A DNA stretch of 34,198 bases from Sperchopsis tessellata (lineage: Eukaryota; Arthropoda; Insecta; Coleoptera; Hydrophilidae), in NCBI GenBank assembly GCA_033557685.1, contig JAWQRN010000204.1, positions 1 to 34,198 of the forward strand, in the 5' to 3' direction. Positions 23,087 to 33,094 of the stretch are shown one piece after another; position 1 is the stretch's first letter; each line of letters starts with the position of its first letter. The notes beneath the pieces are model-generated. The model saw nothing but the letters and a program-made list of their open reading frames with translations. It had not been told where the DNA came from and did not search any database. The translations under genes and the position numbers were made by a program.

Positions 23087-24200
23087 AACATAATATAGAA
23101 ACACATATGGTTCTTATCCAATCCCTTTAATCGTAAATATTACCGAGGATTTAAAATGTATCGGAAATCATATACTGAAAACCTTCATCATTTAGATAAA
23201 CAAAAAAAAATGGAAACTAGTTAATTATAACATCGGGGTTACAGCGTGTTGAAATGTTATGTTTCAGTTTCGATCAGAGTTGAAAAATCGTTACTATTGT
23301 CTCTGGTTTAGTAATCAAAAAAAATCACAAAAACTTAGCAACTGATAGTGTTTGAAACATGATTGCCTAATTTTTCATTAGCAATGCTGATGGAAACTAG
23401 TTGTTTTATTATTTAGTATATTTTCTTTATATTTGATATACACACTATTAAATGCTATTAATAATCATTAAAATGTAACATTTTTCAATTGTAACTTCTG
23501 CTACAAAGTGTCTTTCAAAAGTTTTTATTTCACTGTTACGTATAATATGTAGGACAATGCATAGAATAACGTTAGTCTAGTTAGCGTGAGATACCGCTTT
23601 AAAATACTTACCGTACCTTGTTTTGTAATTATGAACCAGTAAGTAACGCTACCATAACTATATCGTGATTTAACCCTTGTGCTAAATGTTTCCAAAAGGT
23701 CACCTAAAAATTAAATTGCGTACGAAACGCAAGCATTACTGGTCGTTCCTTCTGTTGATAATTATGAATGATATATAGTTATTTCTTTATGTTGTACATC
23801 GTATATACTGCAACGTTTTTACTGATTCACGAATAATAGCTCAACAAATTTAAAGTGTATTTATTTTTTAAAGTGCGTAGTTTATAATAATAAATGACAG
23901 AATTTATAACGGTTTAAGCTGGCACTGTCCTCATCCGCATACACGCGTCACCCTGTTGTACAGTTCGAAATCAGTCCATATCGAACCCGCTATTTATATC
24001 TGTCGCGTGCGATACATCAAGAATTGTCCAGAGGATTCTAGAGCGGACTTCGCGACGAGGAGGGTCTCGTCTCATAAGGCCAAATCGAGCGAAGACACTC
24101 AGCAGTAGTTTCGTAAGAATAATTTACTAGAAACAATAAACAGTGTGATTCATTGATTCAGTACGTTGACTTCCACGGCCACAGTAAATATATTCAGATT
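23087..24200. other. AT-rich sequence with a GC-richer block at 23930-24200
   Basis: No gene is recognised. From about 23930 to 24200 the composition becomes markedly more GC-rich, with several CG dinucleotides, a TATTTATAT box near 23990 and an AATAAA at about 24135. It runs directly into the hammerhead-like motif at 24213, so it may be part of the same Penelope-like or other retroelement terminal region. This is inference from position and composition. Confidence 0.4.
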
Positions 24201-24212
24201 TTACGGGAGATA

Positions 24213-24281
24213 ACCGTGTGTTGGCTTTTCTTTTTGCCGACGTTTTGTCCACCGTTGCAGGGGACATTATCAAGACATGTA
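24213..24281 (-). ncRNA. Hammerhead-ribozyme-like motif, copy 1 (degenerate)
   Basis: On the minus strand the order is ACATGT, then CTTGATAATGTCC, a loop, GGACAAAAC, then a CGTCGGC / GCCAACA hairpin with an A-rich loop. This has the layout of a hammerhead: CUGAUGA core box, stem II (GTCC/GGAC), GAAAC box, stem III. Both core boxes are mutated (TGATAA for TGATGA, AAAAC for GAAAC), so activity is unlikely. Stem III has two mismatched pairs. Hammerheads of this kind are known from Penelope-like elements and other retroelements. An inverted, differently mutated copy lies at 25433-25499. Confidence 0.5.
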
Positions 24282-25432
24282 GCTCTTAAAAGTGCTAATT
24301 GTAGACTGTCATGTAGTTCTGAAAAGTTCTAGGTGTAGGTGCCGACCAGTTTTAAAAAAGTGCTAAGTATATACTCACATGTAGCTCTCAGAGGTGCTAG
24401 TCGTTATAATTGAATTTTTGGGTTATTTCGGTCAATGGAATCTAAAATAACAAAAACTAGAAAGACTGACCTATGGAGGTTTTAATTAGATGTCGATATT
24501 TGTTTTGTTTTTGCATTAAAATAATATCTTAATAGTACACTGATTTGCGGTTTAATTTTAACGGTTAAGCTAGTTTTGTAGGATAAGTCTTAACTATAAT
24601 ACCAATCAAGTAAAATTTATGTATCATATATCTTGTTTGAGTAACTCGAAATTGTTAGCTATTATGAGATCGTTTATTTAGTTCATCAGAGATATCCGGT
24701 AAAAACGACTGTTTAAGCTACTTCTACCACTGTAGGTTCAAATTTCATATACGTATCACGAATTTTATAACTTTCGTTACTTTACTTTACTTTCTTTACT
24801 TTAGTAAACACCAAAGAACACTATCTATTGTTCAAAAAGTAGATACTCATTTATTATTATTTAAAAATGAGTATCGAAAACTTTGGGAGTGCCTTCTTAT
24901 TAGTCTAATTTTGTAGACCTACTCCTTATAATGAAAAATAATTTTAAATATAATATAAAAGATAACGTATTTAAGCTAGGTCGATTTGTACTTTTATGGG
25001 CCTTACCATCCTCACATATCGGTGATATGCGCTTTGATGTTGTTTTTAATTTCGCTACTATCACAATCAGTCCACGTTTCTAAGTTTTGCACTTACTGTA
25101 AAGTTGTTTACATGCAAGATGGCATAAATGTATTTATGTTTTTAACAAATATAGCATAATTTTTTAATAAAAAAAGATTTGACTGAGCAATTATAATATT
25201 ACATGATAATCGACATGCATTTCTATTAATATCTTTAAAATTAGTAATTTGCCATGAACGTTTTCTAAATATAATTAATATTGTAACATAAACATTGGCG
25301 TGAATAATATGTCGAATCTATGAATATATTTATTGTTGTCCATTTAAAATATGTAATGCCAATTTTAATGTTACAATATTCTAGCACTTTTAAGATTTAC
25401 ATGGAAGTCTAAAATTTGCATCTTTAAGAACT

Positions 25433-25499
25433 ACATGTCTTGATAATGTCTCATGTAACGGTGAACGAACTGTTAGTGAAAAGAAAAACTAACACATGA
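25433..25499 (+). ncRNA. Hammerhead-ribozyme-like motif, copy 2 (degenerate)
   Basis: On the plus strand: ACATGT, CTTGATAATGTC, loop, CGAAC, then stem III TGTTAGT (25471-25477) and ACTAACA (25488-25494), which pair perfectly over seven bases, followed by CATG that can pair with the upstream CATG as stem I. Relative to copy 1, two stem III pairs have changed on both sides (G-C to A-T and C-G to T-A) and two mismatches are pairs here. Stem II is weakened and the core box reads TGATAA, so it is probably inactive. It lies at the centre of the large foldback. Confidence 0.5.
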
Positions 25500-26018
25500 T
25501 TAAATGTATCATCTATTAATATATTACATATATTATATGGACAACAATAAATATATACATTGATTCGAAATATTATTCACGCCAATGTTTATGTTACAAT
25601 ATTAATTACATTTAAAAAACATTATTGGCTAATTACTAATTTTAAAGATATTAATAGAAATTTTTGTCGATTATCATTTTTTTTAATTATGTTGTATTTG
25701 TTAAATACACATTTTTTGTACCACTCTGCATTTAAACAAATTTACAGTAAGTGCAAAACTTAGAAACACATGGACTGATTGTAATAATAGCGAAATTGAA
25801 GAACACCAGAACACATATCACTGATATGTGAGGATGACAAGAGCCCAAAGAAGTACAAATTGACAGCATAAATATATATATATTATATAATATTTAAAAT
25901 TATTTTTATTATATGGGATAGGCCCCTAAAAAATTAGAATAATAAAAAGGCACTACCAAAGTTTTCGATGTCTCATTTTTATATAATTTTATAGTAAATG
26001 AGTATCTGCCTTTTGAAC

Positions 26019-26029
26019 ATTAGATAGGG
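26019..26029. repeat. Target-site duplicate, left copy
   Basis: ATTAGATAGGG; identical to 26870-26880 on the other side of the nested insert. The unoccupied equivalent in the sister foldback arm contains a single diverged copy. Confidence 0.75.
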
Positions 26030-26869
26030 TTATATATTGAAAAATGAAAGTATTTTATCTCCCTGGCACATATATTGCGGACTACATAATTAACAGAGTT
26101 GCATCTGTTATTATATTTATAGCAGAATGCACTGCAAAAGTCATTTCAAACCGCGGTCAATTGATCCATACGTACTTATCGCGGAATACCACCGTTTCAT
26201 CAGTGAATCTGCAACCCGCATTCTTTGAAACAGTGTACCATGCATTCTACTCCTCCATCTTTTGATCTTAGATTCTGTGGTAGGCAGTTGGCGAGAATTA
26301 TTAAATATGTGTGTACTAATACCAAAGTTGCAATTGGCAAATTTGTACAACGTCATTATTTTCACGAAGTGCCGTTCGTGTATCTGTAAATGTATTCTGC
26401 TATTAATGTAATGACAGATACAACTCGGTTAATTACGTAGTCCGCAATATATGTGCCAGGGAGATAAAATATTTCCAATTTTCAACATTTAATTCAGCCG
26501 CTACGGAAGAATTTACATTTACAAATACACGAACAGCACTTCGTGCAAATAATAACGTTGTACTAATTTGCCAATTCCAACTTTGGTATTAGTGCACAAA
26601 TCTTTAGATCAAACGAGCGAGGAGTAGAATGTACGGTACACCGTTACAAAGAATGCGGGTTGCAGATTCACTGATGAAACAGTGGTAATTCGCGAAACGT
26701 TCGTATGGATCAATCGACCGCGGTTTGAAATGACTTTAGCAGTGCATTCTTCTATTAATATAATGACAGATGCAACTCTATTAATTACGTAGTCCGTAAT
26801 ATATGTGTCAGGAAGATAAAATATTTCCAATTTTCAACATTGAATTTAGCGGCTACGGAATAATTTACA
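26030..26869. mobile_element. Nested foldback insertion in the right arm, with target duplication
   Basis: An 840-bp insert interrupts the right arm of the larger foldback. It is flanked by ATTAGATAGGG at 26019-26029 and again at 26870-26880. The opposite arm shows the uninterrupted site (reverse complement about 24810-24830, ...aatagatagtgttc...), so this is a true insertion. Inside, 26034-26392 is inversely repeated by 26515-26847. The spacer (about 26393-26514) is a third, direct copy of the right-hand end (26753-26869). Related 73-codon frames on opposite strands (26044-26265 and 26609-26830) are a by-product of the inverted arms, not genes. A 10-11 bp duplication and long inverted arms fit Foldback or Mutator-like elements. 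The left end lacks the outer 28 or so bases found at the right end. Confidence 0.75.
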
Positions 26870-26880
26870 ATTAGATAGGG
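26870..26880. repeat. Target-site duplicate, right copy
   Basis: ATTAGATAGGG; second copy bordering the nested foldback insert, identical to 26019-26029. The 11-base identity includes the first A, so the duplicate is 10 or 11 bp. Confidence 0.75.
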
Positions 26881-27325
26881 ATCTTTTGTCATTGCCTTCA
26901 GAGTATACTTTATACAAAGTTTCTCCTACTCTCAAATATTTGCTTCAAATCTTAATTTCTTATGAAAATATCAAGTTTTTACAATCTGTAATAGATGAAA
27001 AATAAATGGTTAAAGTTGTAAAATTCGTACTACCCATTTGAAATTTGAACCTACAGTGTGGCGTCAGAAGTAGCTAATACCGTCGTTTTTACCGTATATC
27101 TCTGGAAAACTAAGTAAACGAACTCATAATAGCTAACAATTTCGAGTTTGTCAAGCAAGATAGGTGATACATAAGTTATATTTTATTGGCTATATCTGAA
27201 CTATAAAATTGATCTGAAGATAAACCTCAAAAATAGTATACTATGAATCTATTATTTTAATGCAAAAACAAGTCAAATACCGACATCTGATTAAAACCTT
27301 CATAGATCAGTCGTTTTACTTTTCA

Positions 27326-28940
27326 TTTTCGGTTTATAGTTAATGCTTTAGTTTGCATTCAGGGGCAGATACACATGTCCTTGAGCATAATCATAGATCA
27401 CTGGATATATAGATAGGCAAATGTTTGACATTTAACTACTTGTGACATCATCGACAGCGACCATTTTCAAATGCTATTGGTGCCTTTTGTAAATTTATTT
27501 CTGTATAATTAATGGTTTTTGGATATCATTGCAAAGCCAGTACTTTTTTTATTTAATTGAAACTTAAGTCGTTGTATGGAATATTCATGATCAAAAACTG
27601 TAAAAGAATGAATTAGAACATGGTTCATAAATAGCTGGTTTCTAAGAGTCTGCCCTTTGACGAGGAAAGAGAATCGCGATTTGAGAATATCTAAAATACA
27701 TTCAGACATAAGCAGATTGCAGTTGGTAAGAATATAAACGATGGAAAAACTAAATTGTCGGCAACTATAACCAGAAACGGAATGTGGAATATACACAATA
27801 TTACAAAAATTAATAGTAAAAACCATTTTCATTTACATCCAGTACTGAGAATTCATTCATAAAAAGTCGTACATCCTTCAAATATAGTAGCCTCAAACTA
27901 ATCACATCGGTTTACAAATTGTTTATATTAATTACGCTAATCCACTTTATAATCAAAAAGATGAAATGATATCAATGTTTAGTATTTTAGTTATTAAAAT
28001 ACTTATAATTGATACTTTATAAAAAATTAAACTGTAGGTTATCTTTATAAAATGTAGTCTAGAAAAAAAAACCTAGGAAACTTGCAAATAGGTATCTAAT
28101 TTAGATTTGTTGGGAGACTAAATATAATTTTTCTACACTATTAAGGTGTATCTAATATTATCGTATCTGGAAGAAGATTTCAGAAACAAAACTTAACTGT
28201 TTGAAATTTAATTTATTGTTTCTTATAAATACACACGCATTTACCAATCAACGCATGATTTATGCCTTTTCTATATATTTTCGCCTTTAGATATTTACAA
28301 TATATTTATTCGCAAACAGCTTTCTTTAGACTGTAACTACAATTCCCAAATTTGAAGCAGTATAAATACTCTCAAGCTATGAATATGTGTTTAGGAACCA
28401 TGTTCGATTAGGATGACTATGTGGATGACAAAACGGAAAGGATAGTAAAATAATGCAATAAAAGTTGCTCATAAAGTTTTAATGATTTGTAGTTTATATT
28501 TCGATAATGAAAAATATATAAATAAATTACGTTCTAATTCACCAGTAGTTTACAATGCCGTTATCACAAAAAATATATAAAAATGTCATATTAACCACAT
28601 AACAATTATCTGTTTTAAATAAACATTGTTTAAATTACTTTCGTGTTTAAATAGAGATTTATTTTTGATTGGTGGTTAATAGGTAGCTTCGGAGAGCCTA
28701 AATCTTTATCCATTTTAAAGAGCAGATGTAGAAGTATTAAAGTTTTTGAATTCCAGTGTTACTACTTTGAAATTCAGGTGTCTTATCGGTTTTCTCCCTT
28801 ATTACTAGTTTATTTAAAGAAATGTTGAAACAATATTTAAGTAAAAGTTATTCAGTATTATATTATCAAGAATATAGACGTAAGCCCGTTTATACTGTAT
28901 TGCTATATATTAGTAACAGCAACTAACTTTACTAATTTAT
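27326..28940. other. AT-rich sequence, no gene recognised
   Basis: No element ends, RNA genes or coding motifs were found. The longest frame (107 codons, minus strand, 27509-27832) has no recognisable family, start context or splice sites and is treated as chance. Confidence 0.4.
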
Positions 28941-29687
28941 TAGGGGGGCCGGAAGGTAAGGTAGTTTCTGCGCATGTCAATATTTTTTTTATCATTTATC
29001 AGCGAATTGTGTACTTCAAAGCCGTGCCAAAGACATTTTAAGGTTAAAGTGACTTGTTTACTTGTAAATAATTAAATCTTAAATTTGTTTTTGCAATTTT
29101 GGGTGAAATGGCCAGCCAAATACCAGAAGAGGTACATATCCGGCATTGTAAGCTTTTTCAGTTTCACAAGGGTAGTAAAGCAACAGTTGCTACCAAAAAC
29201 ATATGCGATGGTTATCCAAGTGCACTAGACGTTTGTAAATGCCAAAGGTGGTTTTCTAAGTTCAAATCCGGTAATTTTGATCTTTGCGACTCCTATCGAT
29301 CAACAACTGACGCGTTAGGGTGGATGTGGATACAAATCCGTTTCAGACAATCGAGGAACTGTCAAACACTCTTAACCAACATTGGTCGACCATCCAAGAA
29401 CATTTGCATCAGATTGGTGAAGTAGGCAGAGCAAGTGTTTGGGTCCCGCATAATCTATCAAAAGAAAACAAAACTAACTGATCCGACCACATGCAACTGA
29501 TTGCTTCAATGGCACAATACAGAAGCCTTTTTTGATCACTTTATCATTGGAGATGGAAAATTGGTTCTCTATGATAATCCAAAATGCAACAGACAGTGGC
29601 TCTCTCCGAACGAATCGCCACAGAGTACTGCTAAGCTAGGTTTACATCCCAAAAAGGCGCTTTTGGGTTTTTGATGAAACCTGTACA

Positions 29688-29774
29688 AACTGTGAATGCA
29701 GACCTTTACTATGAACAAGTGGATCAAGTAAATCAATCTTTAATTAAAAAGTGTCCAGCGATTGTCAACAGAAA
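29688..29774 (+). repeat. Internal duplication in mariner, copy 1
   Basis: The segment beginning aactgtgaatgcagacct encodes the NADLYYEQVDQVNQSL part of the transposase. It recurs 134 bases downstream at 29822-29908 with a few substitutions. Confidence 0.85.
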
Positions 29775-29821
29775 AGGCGTTATTCTACAACACGATAATG
29801 CAAGACCGCCTGCGCAAGATG

Positions 29822-29908
29822 AACTGTGAATGCAGACCTTTACTATGAATAATTGGATCAAGTAAATCAATCTATATGTGAAAAGTGTCCAGCTATTGTC
29901 AACAGAAA
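29822..29908 (+). repeat. Internal duplication in mariner, copy 2
   Basis: This repeats 29688-29774 at a fixed 134-base offset. It breaks the reading frame (TGA at once) and rejoins transposase sequence at the LGWEVL block. It carries independent substitutions, so the duplication is not recent or occurred by template switching between different copies. Confidence 0.85.
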
Positions 29909-30233
29909 GAATTGGGGTGGGAGGTACTGTCTCACCCACCATACGCGCCCGATATTGCACCATCGGATTTCCATTTATTCCGATCGCTACAACACTTTCT
30001 ATGTGACGAAAAATTAGAAAATTTGGATGATAACCAAAATGCCATCTCCAGATATTTTGCTCAAAAACCAATTGATTTTTATTGATCCGGCATTGAAAAT
30101 TTGCACACTAGATTTCCAAAGGTTGTTGATAACGAGGGTGATTACATCATTGACTTAAAATATAAACAAGTTTAAAATTTATTTGTTTGAATTTAATGTA
30201 AAAAGACGACATTATTTTGCGGTCCCCCCAATA

Positions 30234-31019
30234 AATACAAAACCCAGTATATTTTCGTATGTTTGGAGATAACTCTAAATTTTACGTAACATTTACTACG
30301 CATATATCTGTTTTAAATAAAGGAGTTGTAGCTAGGATAATTTTGGCATTTTTATTTCCGACCACGTTATTAATAGCATATTTTAAAAGTTGCCATACGC
30401 TGGAATGAATGTTGCAGACACTGTTTTTCGAAGAATATCACTTCTGATCAGTACAACTACATCCCCTATGCAGCTCAGCCTTCGTACTATATGCTATTCG
30501 GCTTTGTTCATATTGCCTGTACATTAACATATACTGAAAGAGCATTACATTTTTATAAAGTGTTCTTAAAACTGCTAATTTATAAATATCTGTTTCGTTT
30601 GTTTATATCTCCTTTGCCCCTATCACCCGGAGTGTTATATCTTCTAAAGTCTTCTTTATACACTTTTTGATGGACTCAGAAAGTTTGACATGGCTATTCG
30701 GTTTTTGAGTTTTTTGTGAACTAAAAAAATAACTACATTATTTTTCTTCTAATTTCCTTCTGGCTTTGCTCAGACCTATAACAGCCCATTGAATCTTCTC
30801 CAATATATCCCGTACAAGTAGTCATTTAAAGGAGATGGTGGAAACGTTATATGAAGGGGTAATAGACCATGAGATTTTAGAAAATTTGAGTGCGAAAGTA
30901 GAAAAAAAAAACAGCCAGGAGATCAGGTTGTAAGGGCATTTGTATTATGTGTCCTTCATACCTGATTGTAGTTGGCATCTCCTGAGAAGTCAAAATTCAA
31001 ATTTCTGCCCCTATTTTCC
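30234..31019. other. AT-rich sequence, no gene recognised
   Basis: No motifs or element ends were identified between the mariner element and the gypsy gag relic. The portion nearest 31020 could be further decayed sequence of that retroelement, since it lies downstream of gag in the element's orientation, but no protease or reverse transcriptase block is readable. Confidence 0.35.
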
Positions 31020-32160
31020 ACACCAGTAGTATTATATATTCTTTAAATACCTCTTGCTTCCTGAGGTGGTGCTACTTCCATTGGCACTTCTTGTATGTAC
31101 TTCCTCTTATATCGGTTATATGCAGCTTCAAATTTGAGAACTGTACCCACGGCTTGCCATAGATTTCATTGCGGACCGTTATGTACTGCTAGCACTATTT
31201 CTGGATCTCTTAGGTAATTAAAAGACAAGTTCACTGCGATAACTGACTTGGTATCTTCTTGTAGATATCCGTAGTTAATTCTGGTTAGTCTATCGATATT
31301 GGTTGCATATTTTTGTAAAGTTTCCCCACTCTTTCGTGACGGTTTTAAAAGATTATCCTCAAACCTTGGTTCCTGGGCCTGTACCACTGTTGAAAAATTT
31401 GCCCTGCTATTTTTAGAAATATTATGCAGAATGTATAGCGCCTGGCCTTGTAAAACTATGGTGTGTCACTTTATCTGTGTCATACCAGCCATTATATTTG
31501 ACAGGTATTTCGAATTGAGTCTTAAGTAAGGAGTGTCAATGAAGATATTCCATTAAATTGGAACACATTTTTCCTCTGGCCAGTCGGCTGAAATCAAGTG
31601 GCGAATGGGCTTTCGATATCTTCTTACCATACTTCATAATTTACGTACGAGATTCCAACACCTAGTCCAACTCAACACTTTAATGTTCAATCATCCTCGA
31701 ATTTTCTTCCGGTTTACTTTCCAAACTGCTAGTATTTTATACTCACCAACTTTTCTTTCAAATATTCTGAAATTTTCTGGAATAAATCTGAACTGTTGCT
31801 CCTCTAGTTTACTTTCTAATCTTCAAACTTCTGTATTATTTTTGTTTCAAATGATTCTCTTCATTTCTTTTGTAATTCTCCTCATTTCTTCTGAAATTAT
31901 CTTAATATCTTCTGGAATTCTCTTATAGTTTGCTTTCTAAACTTCTATAATTTTCTACCCTACTTCTAGAGTTTTCTTCAAATTTCTATTCTACTTTTGT
32001 TTCAAATGTTCTAGAAGTCTCTTCTAGCTCCTATTCTAATTTGTCTTAGCATTTTCTTCTAGTTTTCTTTGTAACTTTTTCTTCTAGTTTTTTTTTAAAC
32101 TTTCAAAATTTTCTTCCAGTACATTCTTGAACATTGGCAGAATTTGGTTCATGATAATTG
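31020..32160 (-). pseudogene. Ty3/gypsy-type retrotransposon gag relic
   Basis: Minus-strand frames from about 31590 to 31020 give a capsid-like gag region. It includes TQFEIPVKYNGW, VLQGQALYILHNI, EPRFEDNLLKPSRKSGETLQ, KYATNIDRLTRINYG, LSFNYLRDPEIVLAV and VGTVLKFEAAYNRYKRKYIQ, a typical order for insect gypsy gag (capsid fold with the LRDPE-type block). Upstream in the element's sense (about 31600-32160), the plus strand is C/T-rich because the minus strand encodes a Lys/Glu-rich, coiled-coil-like N-terminal region with repeated stops. No zinc knuckle, protease or reverse transcriptase is seen and no long terminal repeats were found, so this is an isolated fragment. Confidence 0.8.
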
Positions 32161-32593
32161 ATTTTTCTGCTTTCTCTTCAATGGTTGCCGTTCCCTTACT
32201 TGCTCATATTGTTTAAATTGTTTAATGATTTCTGTTCCTTTTTTACTTGTACACTATATATTAATTATTTATTTTTTAAACCGCATGCCTTACACCACTG
32301 TAATGTTTTTACGTGTTCACAAATGACAATTCATCAAATATAAAGTGCATTTAAATATAAAATTATTTATAAATTTACATATTAATAAATTATACAATTG
32401 TATTTCTAGCGGGTATATTAATCGTCCGAATACTTCGCGCTTCTCTATAACTTCTCCCAAATTTCTGGTAGTACCCTTGTTGTTCAACTCCAGTCGGTCT
32501 GCAGAATTATTCCTAGCCGTTCTGGTTTTTAGAACGTCATGGAATTGTCTCGTTATGTTCAGTGGGGTAGAGAATCCGTAGTTGTTTCGCAAC
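32161..32593. other. AT-rich spacer, no gene recognised
   Basis: Short frames on both strands overlap each other at 32317-32592. Nothing matches a known family. The last part may belong to the Penelope-like terminal region that starts beyond the TA repeat. Confidence 0.35.
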
Positions 32594-32618
32594 TATATAT
32601 ATATATATATATATATAT
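32594..32618. repeat. (TA)n microsatellite
   Basis: About twelve uninterrupted TA units. It lies at the 3' border, in the element's sense, of the Penelope-like fragment, which may reflect the insertion site or slippage. Confidence 0.9.
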
Positions 32619-32690
32619 GTATGGAGGTGATGAGTTTTTGAAAAATTTGCCACGTATGTGCTTGGTCGTTCAGAGAAGAACGATATTTTT

Positions 32691-32730
32691 TTATGAGCTT
32701 TTGGACTATTACCTTCGGCCGTCGTCAGAT
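32691..32730 (-). ncRNA. Hammerhead-ribozyme-like motif in the Penelope-like terminal region
   Basis: The minus strand reads TCTGACGACGGCCGAAGG, a short spacer, then AGTCCAAAAGCTCAT. The order CUGANGA, stem II (GGCC with a partner GTCC, one mismatch), AAA box, GCTC matches hammerheads reported from Penelope-like elements. The GAAAC box is mutated (CAAAAG), so activity is doubtful. Its place just downstream of the endonuclease relic supports the assignment. Confidence 0.45.
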
Positions 32731-33094
32731 CTATTAATTTAGGGACACAGCAAATGACTGAAGTGGTGGCCTTTATATACTCGGCGATTCTGCCCGGCAC
32801 TGTAATTGATACGTTTGGTGTTAGATAGCATTGTGATTGGTGCATTCAGACATAGAGCGGGTCCTATTGGTATCGTGCATTTTCACTCCTTTACACCCAA
32901 TTTACCAGCAACTTGTTTCCAAGTTGGAGGTAAACGCAAACCATCGTCACGTTTATTCAGACTTTTTTCTATTTCGATAGCTTCTCATAAAGTTCGGTGT
33001 CTTAGGTATATTTCACTCGAAATTGTTTATGTTTCCTGCAAGTTTATACAGTGCACAATCTTCATAGTGTAATGTGTAATGATGTTTCTAATTT

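Larger units (their letters stand above)
24448..27325. repeat. Large imperfect inverted repeat (foldback), about 2.9 kb
   Basis: The left arm (about 24448-25345) is the reverse complement of the right arm (about 25525-27325). Anchors, left with right: the block around gcattaaaataata (about 24513) with 27260-27272; ttgaacctacagtg-type sequence (about 24730) with 27045-27058; gggagtgcc (about 24887) with 25950; catatcggtgatatg (about 25015) with 25818-25832; acattggcgtgaataatat (about 25290) with 25576-25595. Divergence looks like roughly 15-25 percent by eye. The right arm is about 840 bp longer because of a nested insertion at 26030-26869. No protein is encoded. The central spacer (25346-25524) contains hammerhead-like copy 2. 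Confidence 0.85.
29108..30175 (+). pseudogene. mariner transposase, broken by frameshifts, stops and a duplication
   Basis: From ATG at 29108 the frame gives HCKLFQFHKGSKATVATKNI and CQRWFSKFKSGNFDLCDSYRS, the mariner N-terminal DNA-binding region. A frameshift near 29300 moves the reading to NPFQTIEELSNTLNQHWSTI and VGRASVWVPHNLSKENK. IIGDGKLVLYDN (first catalytic Asp) and VILQHDNARP (second Asp) follow, then LGWEVLSHPPYAPDIAPSD (third Asp), FFAQKPIDFY and VVDNEGDYIIDL, with the terminal stop at 30173-30175. The Asp spacing fits the D,D34D mariner class. An internal duplication (29688-29774 repeated at 29822-29908) falls between the second Asp and the third-Asp block and replaces part of the normal sequence. 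The copy cannot be functional. Confidence 0.92.
28941..30233 (+). mobile_element. mariner element relic with both ends
   Basis: The element starts near TTAGGGGGGCCGG (28940-28952) and ends at 30216-30233, where the reverse complement reads TTATTGGGGGGACCGC. The two ends agree over about 16 bases apart from a shifted A, then diverge. Both are bordered by TA, the target of Tc1/mariner elements. Between them is a single broken mariner transposase. The element is about 1.29 kb, normal for mariner, and this length includes an internal duplication. Confidence 0.85.

Noticed and set aside
26044..26830. Two near-identical 73-codon frames on opposite strands, suggesting a small gene pair
   Set aside because: They are the two arms of the nested foldback element; similarity extends beyond the frames at DNA level.
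27509..27832. 107-codon minus frame as a membrane or receptor exon
   Set aside because: Hydrophobic residues are scattered without a clear membrane segment; there are no flanking splice signals and no family resemblance.
32594..32618. TA repeat as a regulatory TATA region
   Set aside because: A plain dinucleotide microsatellite; no gene starts nearby on either strand.
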